A DNA stretch of 64,000 nucleotides from DASQGA01 sp963762085 (GCA_963762085.1 CAVXJD010000006.1:186001-250000), one strand, 5' to 3'; counted from the stretch's first letter, positions 33,619 through 43,273 are shown. The notes: generated from the letters alone by a model not told the origin. A program made the numbers and translations.

Positions 33619-33678
33619 GGCCGCGTATCTAAGCCGCTCGGCCGGACGGACGCAAGCGACTACGTGCTCGGCTGATCG

Positions 33679-33996
33679 TCAAGCGATCAGATCGCGGAGG
33701 CCGCGCGCGAGATCCGTTCGCCCCTCCACCTTGATCTTCCCCGTCATGTAGGCGAGCGCCGGGTTCTGCTTTCCACTCAAGATCCGGAGCAGCACGTCCT
33801 CGGTCGTCTCCACGACACAGTCCGCTGCCGCGTCGCTCTCCGTAACGCTCACCTTGCCGTCTGCCAGCTCGAGGCGCCAGCTGGCATCCCCGCGCACGTC
33901 GAAGCGGTACGAGACGTCTTTTCCTGCCGCACGAGCCGGGTCGATCCTCTTCTCGAGCCCTTCGAAGAACTCGCGGGCGGAGCCGGGCGCGCTCAC
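33679..33996 (-). CDS. SCP2 sterol-binding domain protein
   Basis: A 105-residue single-domain protein: 'SAREFFEGLEKRIDPARAAG', 'SYRFDVRGDASWRLELADGK' and 'DVLLRILSGKQNPALAYMTGKIKVEGRTDLA' (seen in parts) match the SCP-2 lipid-binding fold. The GTG at 33996 overlaps the stop of the upstream MFS gene (GTGA). It likely binds fatty acyl or other hydrophobic ligands; the partner is unknown. Confidence 0.88.
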   Translation of the reverse strand: MSAPGSAREFFEGLEKRIDPARAAGKDVSYRFDVRGDASWRLELADGKVSVTESDAAADCVVETTEDVLLRILSGKQNPALAYMTGKIKVEGRTDLARGLRDLIA

Positions 33997-35171
33997 AGGC
34001 TCGCGGCCACCGGTTCGAGACGGCGCCCAGCGGATGGAGGCAGGGCCAGCGCCAGGACGAAGGCGAGCAATGGGCCGGCAACGGTCGCGAGCAGCGCCGT
34101 TTCGAGGTCGATGGCGTCGGCGACGCCGCCCATCAGGACTGCTGCGATCCCTCCCAGGCCGATGGCGAAGCCAATCGAGAGGCCCGACGCCATCCCGACC
34201 CGGCTTGGCATGTACTCCTGGCTCATGACGAGGCTGACGCCGAAGGTACCGATCACTGCCGCCCCCGAGAGGATCAGCGCCGTCTCTCCGACGATCCCTC
34301 CCACAACGATGTACACGAGGATGAGGGGCGCCGCGACGACGAAGCTCCACCGGAGCACGGGCCGGCGGCCGAAGCGGTCGGCCAGGCGCCCACCGAAGAT
34401 CGTCCCGACTGCGCCGGCCAGGAGGAAGAGCGACAGAAGACGGGTTCCGTGCGCGGCTCCGTGCCCGAGCTCGACCTCCCAGAGCGGCACGAAGGTGAAG
34501 AGTCCCATGTGGGCAATGCTCCTGAGCGCGATCACCGCCAGGAGCAGCATCAGCCCGCGCGGATTGTCCCCGGCTCCCGTCGTCCCGTCCCTTTGGACGC
34601 GGTCGGGGACGAAGCGCCCGAGATGAGCCCGCGCCGCGACGAGCAGGACCGCGACGCTGAGCCCGGGGAGCGCAAGCAGAAGGCCGCCGTTCAGCCCGAG
34701 TGCGAGCACGACCGTGGACGCGAGGAACGGGCCGAGCGCGAAGCCGAGGTTCCCGCCGACCGAGAAGAACGCCATGCCGCTCGCACGCCGGTCGCCACTC
34801 ACATAGTTCGCGAACTTCGAGGCCTCCGGGTGATAGGCGGCCACGCCCAGCCCGGCGACGAGGACGGCTAGGAGGACGAGCGGGTAGGAGGGCGCCACCG
34901 CAGCGAGGGCCATGCCGATGCCTGCCACTGCGACCCCGACCGGGAGCAGCCAGTAGCCGCCCTTCGCGTCAGAAACGAGCCCGAAGAGCGGCTGCACGAT
35001 CGAAGAGCTGATCGTCGCCGCGAGGACGAGAGCGGCCGCCATCGCATAGGAAAGGTCGAACCGCTCGACGAGGAAGGGCAGGAGGGCAGCGAGCGAGCCC
35101 TGCGCCAGGTCGGTTGCCAGATGGCCCGTCGAGAGCGCGGCCATCCCTTTCCTGTCCACGCCGGATCTCAC
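33993..35171 (-). CDS. MFS transporter, fosmidomycin-resistance (Fsr)-like
   Basis: A 392-residue, 12-helix transporter. 'ALSTGHLATDLAQGSLAALL' at the N-terminus, 'YHPEASKFANYVSGDRRASG' between helices and 'GGRLADRFGRRPVL' in the central loop match the Fsr branch of the major facilitator superfamily. Substrate unknown; members export small polar antibiotics or metabolites. An SCP2-domain gene overlaps its 3' end. Confidence 0.88.
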   Translation of the reverse strand: MRSGVDRKGMAALSTGHLATDLAQGSLAALLPFLVERFDLSYAMAAALVLAATISSSIVQPLFGLVSDAKGGYWLLPVGVAVAGIGMALAAVAPSYPLVLLAVLVAGLGVAAYHPEASKFANYVSGDRRASGMAFFSVGGNLGFALGPFLASTVVLALGLNGGLLLALPGLSVAVLLVAARAHLGRFVPDRVQRDGTTGAGDNPRGLMLLLAVIALRSIAHMGLFTFVPLWEVELGHGAAHGTRLLSLFLLAGAVGTIFGGRLADRFGRRPVLRWSFVVAAPLILVYIVVGGIVGETALILSGAAVIGTFGVSLVMSQEYMPSRVGMASGLSIGFAIGLGGIAAVLMGGVADAIDLETALLATVAGPLLAFVLALALPPSAGRRLEPVAASL

Positions 35172-35199
35172 GCGGCGAGGATAGCCGCGCCAAACCGGG

Positions 35200-35418
35200 C
35201 TAACGAGCGGGCGCGTGGAGCGCGATCAGCGCGTGGGCGAGCTGCCACTGGACGCCGACGATCTTCTGTCGGTTCTCCTCCAGAGCCGCGGCCGAGCCGC
35301 CGCCGCGAAGGCGCTCACGCTCATGCAGAAGCCCTCCAAGAACATCTTGGAGGGCCTCTACTGGGAGAGGGTGCCCACCAGGGGAAGGGGTGGGCGGAGA
35401 GGGTAGTGCTGCGCTCAT
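35200..35418 (-). CDS. small hypothetical protein
   Basis: A 72-residue protein starting at ATG 35418, 8 bases after GAGGA. The N-terminal third is Pro-rich and the rest helical ('ALQDVLGGLLHERERL', 'ENRQKIVGVQWQLAHALIAL'). It diverges from the aminopeptidase gene. A perfect 10-bp inverted repeat lies inside the coding sequence at 35331-35355. No family recognised. Confidence 0.6.
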   Translation of the reverse strand: MSAALPSPPTPSPGGHPLPVEALQDVLGGLLHERERLRGGGSAAALEENRQKIVGVQWQLAHALIALHAPAR

Positions 35419-35507
35419 AGCGCATTCCTCATATCGGCACTGCTGCGGGCAGCCTTTAGCCCCACTTTGAGGAAGGTACCGGGAGGTTCGGATAGCATCC
35501 GCCGGCC

Positions 35508-36983
35508 ATGCTCGTGGAGACAGCGGAAGCGCCGCCGGAGGGGGTGCAGGCGGACGTTCTCGTCCTCCCCCTTTCCCACCCGTCCGGCCTTTCCGAGGCG
35601 ACTCGCGTCCTTGACGACCGGCTGGACGGACGACTCGGGAAACTCGTCGCTGACGGCGAGTGGAGCGGCAAGCGCGGCCGGGTGTCCCTGGCGCACTCGG
35701 ACGGCGCACTCGGAGCCCCCCGCCTCCTGGCCACGGGGCTCGGGGAGGCCGCCGATGCAGACGCCGTCACGAGCGCGGCTGCTGGTGCGGCGCGCGCGGC
35801 CACGGACCTTGGCGCGAAGACCGTCGCGTGGCTGCTCGAGGACGCAGGCGATGCCCGTGCGGTCGTCGACGGCATGGTTCTCGGGCCCTATGACGCCGGA
35901 CGCTGGAAGACGGGAGACGACCGGCCAGGAGAGATCGAGCGGCTCGTTCTCTGCGGGCCGGGCGCTCCGGCCGCTGCCGAGGACGCGCGGCGGGCCGGTG
36001 TAGTCGCAGGCTGGACCAACCGATGCCGGGATCTCGTGAACGCCCCTCCCAACGAGGTGACGCCAACGGCCCTCGCGGCCTTCGCTGAGGAGCTGGCAGC
36101 CCGGTTTCCGAGCCTGAGCGTGGAGGTGCTCGGGCCGGAGGAGATAGAAGCCGCGGGGATGAACGCTTTCATGGCTGTGGCACGCGGCAGCCACGAGGCA
36201 CCGCGACTCGTCACGATTCGCTACGAGCCACCGCAGCCGACCGACGAGGGCCTTGTGCTCGGGCTCGTGGGCAAGGGTCTCACATTCGATTCGGGCGGTC
36301 TCGACCTGAAGCCGCCGGGGAAGATGGACGATCTCAAGTCCGACATGGGCGGGGCGGGCGCCGTGCTGGCCGGTCTGGGAGCGATCGCGGAGCTCGAGCT
36401 GCCTCTTCGCGTGCTCGGAGTCGTCGCCTCGTGCGAGAACATGATCAGCGACCGGGCCTACCGCCCCGGCGACATCCTCACGGCTTCGAACGGCAAGACG
36501 ATCGAGGTGACGAACACGGATGCGGAGGGCCGGCTCGTGCTCGCGGATGCGCTCTGGCACGCGAGGAGCTCCGGCGCCACCCACCTGCTCGACCTCGCGA
36601 CACTGACCGGCGGGGTGGTCGTCGCGCTCGGGGATTTCTACGCGGGGCTCTTCGCAAACGACGCGGACTGGCTGGAGCAGGTGCGCGTGGCCGGTGAGGC
36701 GAGTGGGGACCATGCCTGGCCCCTCCCCCTCCACGACTCCTACAAGCGCTACATCGAGTCCCCGTTCGCGGATATGAAGAACTCGTCCACTCTCCGCCAG
36801 GGGACGCCTCTCTATGCAGCCAACTTCCTGGCGGAGTTCGTCGGCGATGGCCCCTGGGCGCACCTCGACATCGCCGGAACGGCCTACCTCGAGCGGGGGC
36901 GGGACGACTACTACGCTTCGGTCGGAGCGACCGGGTTCGGCGTCCGCCTGCTCGGCGAGCTCGCGCAGCGGCTGGCGGCGTGA
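35508..36983 (+). CDS. pepA: leucyl aminopeptidase (M17)
   Basis: A 491-residue two-metal aminopeptidase that removes N-terminal residues in the cytoplasm. The C-terminal catalytic domain has 'GKGLTFDSGGLDLKP' (metal Lys and Asp), 'MKSDMGGAGAV'-like 'LKSDMGGAGAVL', and the signature 'NTDAEGRLVLADAL'. The N-terminal domain is divergent, as usual. The stop overlaps the GTG of the following acyl-CoA dehydrogenase. Confidence 0.95.
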   Translation: MLVETAEAPPEGVQADVLVLPLSHPSGLSEATRVLDDRLDGRLGKLVADGEWSGKRGRVSLAHSDGALGAPRLLATGLGEAADADAVTSAAAGAARAATDLGAKTVAWLLEDAGDARAVVDGMVLGPYDAGRWKTGDDRPGEIERLVLCGPGAPAAAEDARRAGVVAGWTNRCRDLVNAPPNEVTPTALAAFAEELAARFPSLSVEVLGPEEIEAAGMNAFMAVARGSHEAPRLVTIRYEPPQPTDEGLVLGLVGKGLTFDSGGLDLKPPGKMDDLKSDMGGAGAVLAGLGAIAELELPLRVLGVVASCENMISDRAYRPGDILTASNGKTIEVTNTDAEGRLVLADALWHARSSGATHLLDLATLTGGVVVALGDFYAGLFANDADWLEQVRVAGEASGDHAWPLPLHDSYKRYIESPFADMKNSSTLRQGTPLYAANFLAEFVGDGPWAHLDIAGTAYLERGRDDYYASVGATGFGVRLLGELAQRLAA

Positions 36984-38113
36984 ACTTCGACCTTTCGGAG
37001 GAGCACGAGCTCATCCGCAAGACGGTTCGCGAGCTCGCGACGGAACGGATCGCCCCCGTCGCCGAGGAGCTCGACCGGGAGCAGCGCTTTCCCTACGAGA
37101 TCGTCGCCGAGCTTGCGGAGCTCGGGCTCATGGGCATCCTCGTCCCTGAGGAGTACGGCGGCTCCGGTGGAGACACGCTCTCGTACGCAATCGCGATCGA
37201 GGAGCTGAGCAGGGTCGACTCCTCGGTCGCCATCACCGTGGCAGCGCACACATCGCTTGGGACGATGCCGATCCTCCTCTACGGGAGCGAGGAGCAGAAG
37301 CGCAAGTGGGTGCCCGACCTCGCCTCGGGGAAGCGGCTCGCCGCTTTCGGGCTCACCGAGCCCGGAGCCGGGACGGACGCCGGCGCGACGAAGACGCGTG
37401 CCGAGCTCCGCGACGGGCAGTGGGTCGTGAACGGGTCGAAGATCTTCATCACGAACGCCGGCACCGACATTACGAGCTGTGTGACGATCACAGCGCGCAC
37501 CGGCGAGGACGAGATCTCGAACCTGATCGTTCCGAACGGCACGCCCGGCTACGAGATCTCTGCGCCGATGCACAAGCTCGGCTGGCACGCATCGGACACC
37601 CGCGAGCTCTCATTTCAGGACTGCGCCGTGCCCGAGGGGAACCTGCTCGGAGAGCGGGGGGCTGGGTTCCGGCAGTTTCTCGAGATCCTGGACGGGGGTC
37701 GCATCTCGGTGGCGGCGATGGGCGTCGGGCTCGCACAGGGCGCCTACGACCTCGCCAGCGCCTATGCGAAGGAGCGGGAGCAGTTCGGGAAGCCGATCGC
37801 GGAGTTCCAGGCCGTCCGCTTCCGGCTCGCCGATATGGCCACCGAGATCGAGGCGGGGCGCCAGCTCGTCTACAAGGCGGCGTGGGTGAAGGACCAGGGT
37901 GGGCCCTTCGCAGCCGAGGCCGCGATGGCGAAGCTCTTCACGGGTGAGCTCTCCAACCGCGTCGTCAACGCCGCCCTCGAGATCCACGGCGGCTACGGCT
38001 ACACGGACGAGTACCCGATCTCACGCTTCTACCGCGACCAGAAGGTGCTCGAGATCGGCGAGGGCACGAACGACGTCCAGCGCATGGTCATCGCGAAGGC
38101 ACTGGGTCTGTAG
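36980..38113 (+). CDS. acyl-CoA dehydrogenase (short/branched-chain type)
   Basis: A 377-residue FAD enzyme. 'MNFDLSEEHELIRKTVRELA' opens it; 'GLTEPGAGTDAGATKTRAEL', 'FITNAGTDI', 'AYAKEREQFGKPIAEFQAVR', 'IHGGYGYTDEYPISRFYRD' and 'IGEGTNDVQRMVIAKALG' are typical. In the last motif the first Glu is the expected base. The closest feel is butyryl-CoA or isobutyryl-CoA dehydrogenase. The GTG start overlaps pepA (GTGA). Confidence 0.94.
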   Translation: MNFDLSEEHELIRKTVRELATERIAPVAEELDREQRFPYEIVAELAELGLMGILVPEEYGGSGGDTLSYAIAIEELSRVDSSVAITVAAHTSLGTMPILLYGSEEQKRKWVPDLASGKRLAAFGLTEPGAGTDAGATKTRAELRDGQWVVNGSKIFITNAGTDITSCVTITARTGEDEISNLIVPNGTPGYEISAPMHKLGWHASDTRELSFQDCAVPEGNLLGERGAGFRQFLEILDGGRISVAAMGVGLAQGAYDLASAYAKEREQFGKPIAEFQAVRFRLADMATEIEAGRQLVYKAAWVKDQGGPFAAEAAMAKLFTGELSNRVVNAALEIHGGYGYTDEYPISRFYRDQKVLEIGEGTNDVQRMVIAKALGL

Positions 38114-38142
38114 GAGCGGGTCTTTACCTCCCGGTCGTAGGT

Positions 38143-38718
38143 CTAGGGCTCCGGTAACGCCGCCCACTCATCCCGGTCGAGGGCGTAGATCCGGACCGGG
38201 CCTCCGTGCCGTGTGACGCTGTCGCGCTCATGGCGCATCCCGAGTTTCTCCATGATCCGGCCCGACGCGCGGTTCCGTGGGTCGTAGCGACCGATGATCC
38301 CGTCCAAGGCGACGCGCTCGAACGCCTCGTCGCGAACGGCCAACGCCCCCTCGGTGGCAAGCCCGCGGCCCCACGCCTCGGGCAGGAGCCACCAGCCGAT
38401 CTCGACGTCGTCCGGAGAGGAGTCAACCGCGTCGGCGGGGACGTAGTTGAGCCCCACGAAACCGAGCCAGGCGGTCGATTGGCGGTCGAGGGCGGAGCGC
38501 CAGCCGAATCCGTGTTCATCCCAATGGCGGAGGTTCCGGTCGAACACCTCGTCGGCCAGCTCCCTGCTCCAGATCTCACCGTCGCCGATGTGACGAACGA
38601 CCTCCGGGATCGTGGCGAGGCGTACCAGGTCCCCTCGGCGACTTTCCTCCCAGGGCTCGAGGACGAGTCGCGCGGTGACGAGCGCGCTCAGCGGAGGCGA
38701 TCGGTCGGGTAACCCCAC
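38143..38718 (-). CDS. GNAT family N-acetyltransferase
   Basis: A 191-residue RimJ/RimL-like acetyltransferase: 'TARLVLEPWEESRRGDLVRL', 'IGWWLLPEAWGRGLATEGAL' (acetyl-CoA loop) and 'NRASGRIMEKLGMRHERDSV'. The GTG at 38718 lies inside the end of the threonine dehydratase gene (31-bp overlap), so they are co-transcribed. Substrate unknown. Confidence 0.88.
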   Translation of the reverse strand: MGLPDRSPPLSALVTARLVLEPWEESRRGDLVRLATIPEVVRHIGDGEIWSRELADEVFDRNLRHWDEHGFGWRSALDRQSTAWLGFVGLNYVPADAVDSSPDDVEIGWWLLPEAWGRGLATEGALAVRDEAFERVALDGIIGRYDPRNRASGRIMEKLGMRHERDSVTRHGGPVRIYALDRDEWAALPEP

Positions 38719-39881
38719 TCGCGCATCTGCTCGAGAAGCTCTTCGCAGTGCTGATGGTCGCGAGTCGCCAGGGTCAGCTCGACCTCGGTCACCGCGAGCG
38801 GGATGTCCATTCCCTCCCGATGGTGCTCCACTGCATGGACGTTCACGTGCTCCTCCGCAAGCCGCGTCAGGAGGGTCGCCAGCGCGCCCGGGCGGTCGCG
38901 GACCTGGGTTCGCACGACGAGGAAGCGGCCCCCTCTCGTCAGTCCGTAGCGGGCGACCTCCATGAGGAGGCTCGCATCGATGTTCCCGCCCGAGAGGAGC
39001 GCGCAGGCGCTGTCCTCGCCCCTCACCTTCCCGCCCAGGAGCGCCGCGACGGAGGCGGCTCCGCCGCCCTCGACCACGAGCTTCACCCGCTCGAGCAGGA
39101 GGACGATCGCCTGCGCGATCTCGTCGTCGGTGACGGTTACGACGTCGTCGAGGAGGTCGTCGAGGATCGCGCTGGTCAACTCCCCAGGCTGCTTGACCGC
39201 GATGCCGTCGGCGATCGTGAACCCGACCTCGGTGCTTCCCGCGAGCGGCGCACAGTTCGCGGCCTGTACCCCGACGATACGGACGTCGGGCCGGCGCGCC
39301 TTGAGGGCGATCGCGATCCCCGACGCGAGCCCCCCGCCCCCTACCGGGACGACGAGTACTCCGAGATCCGGCAGCTGGTCGGCGAGCTCGAGTCCGATCG
39401 TCCCCTGGCCGGCGATCACGATGTCGTCTTCGAACGCGTGGATCAGCGTCGCGCCGGCGTCCGCCCGCTCACGCGCAGCGGCTTGCGCGCCGTCGTAGCC
39501 CGCGCCGGCCAGTACGATCTCGGCCCCGTAGCTTCTGGTCGCCTCGATCTTCGTCATCGGAGCGTCCTCGGGCATGAAGATCGTCGCGTCGACCCCGGCC
39601 TCCCGGGCCGCCCAGGCCACCGCCTGCCCGTGGTTGCCGGCGCTCGCGGTCACGACGCCCGCGGCCCGCTCCTCCGGCCCGAGGGTGGAGACCCGGTTGA
39701 CCGCCCCACGGATCTTGAAGGACCCGGTCCGCTGCAAGTTCTCGGCCTTCAGCCAGACGGGCCGGCCCGAGAGCCGGCTGAGCGTCTCCGAGGAGGAGAC
39801 GGGTGTGACGCGGGCGATGCCCTCGAGACGCTGCTGCGCGGCCTCGATGTCCGCGAGTGTGGGTGCTGTTCGCGTCGCCAT
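38688..39881 (-). CDS. ilvA: threonine ammonia-lyase (threonine dehydratase) with ACT domain
   Basis: The enzyme turns threonine into 2-oxobutyrate and ammonia, the first step to isoleucine or to propionyl-CoA. Of 397 residues, 1-310 are the PLP domain with the Schiff-base Lys in 'QRTGSFKIRGAVNR', 'TASAGNHGQAVAW' and the phosphate loop 'PVGGGGLASGIA'. Residues about 325-397 are one ACT-like domain ('VRDRPGALATLLTRLAEEHV'). One short ACT domain suggests the TdcB/IlvA short form. It lies beside meaB. Confidence 0.92.
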   Translation of the reverse strand: MATRTAPTLADIEAAQQRLEGIARVTPVSSSETLSRLSGRPVWLKAENLQRTGSFKIRGAVNRVSTLGPEERAAGVVTASAGNHGQAVAWAAREAGVDATIFMPEDAPMTKIEATRSYGAEIVLAGAGYDGAQAAARERADAGATLIHAFEDDIVIAGQGTIGLELADQLPDLGVLVVPVGGGGLASGIAIALKARRPDVRIVGVQAANCAPLAGSTEVGFTIADGIAVKQPGELTSAILDDLLDDVVTVTDDEIAQAIVLLLERVKLVVEGGGAASVAALLGGKVRGEDSACALLSGGNIDASLLMEVARYGLTRGGRFLVVRTQVRDRPGALATLLTRLAEEHVNVHAVEHHREGMDIPLAVTEVELTLATRDHQHCEELLEQMREWGYPTDRLR

Positions 39882-39887
39882 GCTGCG

Positions 39888-40853
39888 TTAGGACTCGATC
39901 CTGAACACCTGTTGCATGATCTCACGCACTGCGCTCAAGGGATCCAGCTCGCGGCGCTCCACCAGCTCGAGCAGGCGACGGAGATCCTCGTCTCCAGCCA
40001 CCGCCAGCTCCAGGTGTGCCTTGGCTCGGCCGCTCGCCAACGCGTACACCTGGCGGGCGAGGTTCGAGGCGCGGCGCTTCGCCAGAAGCCCTGTCTCCTC
40101 GAGGTGGTCCCGGTGGGTTCCAACCGCAGTCCAGAGCTCCTCCACGCCATCGCCGCTGACGGCGTCCGTCAGGACGATAGGGGTCTCCCACTCTCGCTCC
40201 GTGTCGAGGGCGAGGATCGAACGCACTTCACTCGCCATGGTCTTCGCGCCGGTTCGATCTTTCTTGTTGACGGCGATCACGTCCGGGATCTCCATGATCC
40301 CCGCTTTCAGAGCCTGAATCGAGTCGCCGGAGCCCGGCATGAGGACGAGCAGCGTCGTGTCGGCGATCCCGACGATCTCGACCTCGCTCTGGCCGGTCCC
40401 GACGGTCTCCAGGAAGAGCAAGTCCTTCCCGGCGGCGTCGAGGATGAGCGCAGCCTGAAGAGTCGCCTCGGCAAGCCCGCCGAGGTGCCCGCGGGTGCCC
40501 ATGGACCGGATGAAGACATTCGGGTCGAGGAAGTGGTCCGCAAGTCGGATGCGGTCGCCGAGAAGCGCGCCTTGAGTGAAGGGGCTCGAAGGGTCGACGG
40601 TGACGACGCCAACCGTTTGCCCACAAGGGCGCACGTGCCGAACGAGCGAGCTGACGAGAGACGACTTGCCGACGCCCGGCGGTCCGGTGACCCCGACCAT
40701 GTACGCGTGGCCTGTTTGTCCGTAGAGCTCCCTGATCACGTCCTCGGCGAGGGAATCCGCGCTCTCGGCGAGGGTGATCGCACGAGCCAGCGCCCGGCGG
40801 TCGCCTGAACGGACGCCGGCAACGAGCTCGTCGAGGCTCCAGGTCCGGGCCAT
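39888..40853 (-). CDS. meaB: methylmalonyl-CoA mutase-associated GTPase MeaB
   Basis: MeaB protects and reloads B12-dependent methylmalonyl-CoA mutase. The 321-residue G3E-type GTPase has the P-loop 'GVTGPPGVGKSSLVSSLV', 'VVTVDPSSPFTQGALLGDRI', 'FIRSMGTRGHLGGLAEAT', 'FLETVGTGQSEVEI' and the base-recognition 'NKKD'. The ATG at 40853 overlaps the stop of the upstream MFS gene. The mutase itself is not in the window; the adenosyltransferase at 3220 makes its cofactor. Confidence 0.95.
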   Translation of the reverse strand: MARTWSLDELVAGVRSGDRRALARAITLAESADSLAEDVIRELYGQTGHAYMVGVTGPPGVGKSSLVSSLVRHVRPCGQTVGVVTVDPSSPFTQGALLGDRIRLADHFLDPNVFIRSMGTRGHLGGLAEATLQAALILDAAGKDLLFLETVGTGQSEVEIVGIADTTLLVLMPGSGDSIQALKAGIMEIPDVIAVNKKDRTGAKTMASEVRSILALDTEREWETPIVLTDAVSGDGVEELWTAVGTHRDHLEETGLLAKRRASNLARQVYALASGRAKAHLELAVAGDEDLRRLLELVERRELDPLSAVREIMQQVFRIES

Positions 40854-42088
40854 CAGAGTGTCTGGACGACCGGCGACTCTCGCTCCTCGACGCCCGAGAG
40901 GAGCACGAGAGCGAAGCACGCTGCCACGGCACAGAGAACCGCCGAGATGCCCCAAGCCGTCCGCGCACCGAACCCATTCGTGAGCGGGCCGGCCACGATC
41001 ATCCCAAGACCGAAGAAGGCGTAACCGATGCTCATGACCACCGTGAACGCGCGTCCGCGCAAGCGGTCCGGCGCGCCGCGCTGGACGAGCACGGCATTGC
41101 ACACGACGACCGCGCCGTTCCCGAGGCCCGAGACGACCACGAAGACAGCCGCTACCCAGACGTTCGGAGAAACAGCCGCCGCCGCGAACCCGACTGCAAG
41201 GAGGACGACGCCGGCGACGTAGGGGGCGCGGATCCCGAAACGGCTTATGACGTCTCCGCCCGCGAGGCTCCCGATCGTCAGACCGATCGCGGCCGTGGCG
41301 ACGAGGACGCCGTAGCCGAAGTCTCCCGCATTGAACTCCTCCTTGGCGAGGACGATCTCCGAGACGTTCCCGATCGCCTGGCCGAGCGTCACGATGCTCC
41401 AGGCAACCAGAATCGTCAAGAGGGACCGCGAGCGCGTCACCATCCGCAGGCCTTCGACGAGGTCGCGGCGATGACCGGCGCTGGCACTTCGTTCCCGCTC
41501 CTCGAGGCTCTGGCGAATTCCGAGGATGAAGAGCGCCGAGACGACGAATGTGCCGGCGTTGAGCCAGTACGCGGCATCGGGGCCGGAGGTGGCGACCAGG
41601 GCACCTCCCGCAAGAGCGCCGACCGCCCAGGCGAAATTCTCGGCCGACTGGAGGATTCCGTTTGCATGGCCGAGGTCGTCGTCGGCGACGAGGTTCGGAA
41701 GCCCGGCGAACACCGCCGGCCTGAAGAGGCTCGTCGCAATGCCGATAATCAATGCAAGCCCGACGATCTGCGCGGCGCTGGTCGCGAAAGGCAGGACACA
41801 GAAGACCCCCGCCCGCAGCGCGTCGGCGGCCACCAGGATGTTGCGGCGCGGCAGACGGTCGATGAGCGGCCCAAGCAGGATCCCGACGAGGACGATGGGC
41901 AGGAAATCGGCGACCAGGAGCGCACTGACCCAGTTGGCGTCCCCGGTGCGATCGTAGACGTCCACCACCAGGGCCACGAACGCGAGCCATGTGCCAATGC
42001 TCGACGCGAACGTCGCGAGGAAGAGCCGCCTGAAGCTCGCCGCTTCCGCGATCAGCCCGAGTCCGGCGCCGCTGCGGCCCGACGTCAC
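40853..42088 (-). CDS. MFS transporter
   Basis: A 411-residue transporter with about 12 helices. 'RLFLATFASSIGTWLAFVAL', 'DFLPIVLVGILLGPLIDRLP' and 'VLVQRGAPDRLRGRAFTVVM' match the enterobactin-exporter/macrolide-efflux (MFS_3) branch. The GTG at 42088 is used; a TTG at 42097 adds three residues. Its stop overlaps the meaB start. Substrate unknown. Confidence 0.86.
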   Translation of the reverse strand: MTSGRSGAGLGLIAEAASFRRLFLATFASSIGTWLAFVALVVDVYDRTGDANWVSALLVADFLPIVLVGILLGPLIDRLPRRNILVAADALRAGVFCVLPFATSAAQIVGLALIIGIATSLFRPAVFAGLPNLVADDDLGHANGILQSAENFAWAVGALAGGALVATSGPDAAYWLNAGTFVVSALFILGIRQSLEERERSASAGHRRDLVEGLRMVTRSRSLLTILVAWSIVTLGQAIGNVSEIVLAKEEFNAGDFGYGVLVATAAIGLTIGSLAGGDVISRFGIRAPYVAGVVLLAVGFAAAAVSPNVWVAAVFVVVSGLGNGAVVVCNAVLVQRGAPDRLRGRAFTVVMSIGYAFFGLGMIVAGPLTNGFGARTAWGISAVLCAVAACFALVLLSGVEERESPVVQTL

Positions 42089-42148
42089 GCGCCGCAACCT
42101 AACATCGCGAGGCCCTGGAGCCGCTTCCCGCGGAAGGCTTGAGCCGTT

Positions 42149-43273
42149 CTAGGCGACGGTCTGTGACGAAGCAGTGAGAACGCGGGCAAGCGCGTCCGTG
42201 AAGATCTCGTTCTCCTCCGGCGTCCCGACCGTCACGCGAATCGCGTTGGGAGCACCGAACGGTGCGAGTGGACGGACGATCACCCCCTCGAGAAGCAGGG
42301 CGTCGAAGAGCTTCCGCGTGTCCCGGCCGACGTCGAGGAAGAGGAAGTTCGCCACCGCCGGCTTGGCAACCTCCACGCCAAGGGACTCGCATGCGAGCAG
42401 GAGCTCGGCCCGGCTTTCGGCGGTGACCTGCCGCCGTCGGGCTACCTCCGCGTCGTTGCCCAGGCTGGCCAGCGCGGCATCCTGGGCGGGCTGATTGAGG
42501 TCGAACGCGTTCCGAACCTTGCCGATCGCCTGGACGACGTCGTCGGGGCCGACCCCGTATCCGACCCGGAGCCCCGCGAGCCCGTAGATCTTCGAGAACG
42601 TGCGGAGGACGAGCACCCGCCGCCCGTCTCGTTTCAGGTACTCCTCGATCCCGTCGGGATACTCGGGCTCGTCGATGTACTCGAAGTACGCCTCGTCGAG
42701 GACCGTCAGGACGTGGTCGGGCACACGCTCGAAGTACGCGTCGATGGCCGCCCGGCCGATCATCGTGCCGGTCGGGTTGTTCGGGTTGCAGAGGTAGACC
42801 AGCTTGGTTCGTGGCGTCACCGCGGCGAGCAACGCCTCGGGGTCATAACGGTGCTCGGCGAGCGGCACACGCTTCGCGTCGGCTCCCATCTTGATCGCCC
42901 CGAGCACGTAGCTGGGAAACGATGGCCAGCCGCAGACGATCTCGTCATCGGGATCGAGGACTGCGAGGGAGAGGTAGCCGATGATGCCGTCGGCACCGGC
43001 CGCGAGCGCCACCTGAGCGAAATCGACCCCGTGAAGCGCCGCCAGCGCTTCCCGTAAACGGTAGGCGCCTCCGTCCGGATAGCGGTTCAGGTCCGGGGCC
43101 CCCTTGGCGAGCGCCTCGAGCGCGCTCGGGAAAGGCCCGAACTGGCCCTCGTTCGATGCGAGCTTCACGACGCGGTCGAGCCCGAGCTCCCGCTGGACCT
43201 CCTCCACGGGTTTGCCGGGCTCATACGGCACCAGATCGGCAATGGCGGAACGAACGAGAGGATCCTGGGGCAC
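42149..43273 (-). CDS. hisC: histidinol-phosphate aminotransferase
   Basis: A 374-residue class I/II PLP aminotransferase. 'LVPYEPGKPVEEVQRELG' and 'VKLASNEGQFGPFPSALEAL' are the HisC opening; 'LCNPNNPTGT', 'VLDEAYFEYID' and the Lys in 'RTFSKIYGLAGLRVGYG' follow. HisC-like enzymes can also act on aromatic amino acids. It starts with GTG, apart from any other his gene, and diverges from the Lon-N-domain gene. Confidence 0.93.
   Translation of the reverse strand: MPQDPLVRSAIADLVPYEPGKPVEEVQRELGLDRVVKLASNEGQFGPFPSALEALAKGAPDLNRYPDGGAYRLREALAALHGVDFAQVALAAGADGIIGYLSLAVLDPDDEIVCGWPSFPSYVLGAIKMGADAKRVPLAEHRYDPEALLAAVTPRTKLVYLCNPNNPTGTMIGRAAIDAYFERVPDHVLTVLDEAYFEYIDEPEYPDGIEEYLKRDGRRVLVLRTFSKIYGLAGLRVGYGVGPDDVVQAIGKVRNAFDLNQPAQDAALASLGNDAEVARRRQVTAESRAELLLACESLGVEVAKPAVANFLFLDVGRDTRKLFDALLLEGVIVRPLAPFGAPNAIRVTVGTPEENEIFTDALARVLTASSQTVA

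Noticed and set aside
38748..40808. 686-codon open frame on the + strand opposite ilvA and meaB
   Set aside because: Both antisense genes are well conserved; the frame spans two of them and encodes low-complexity charged sequence with no domain.
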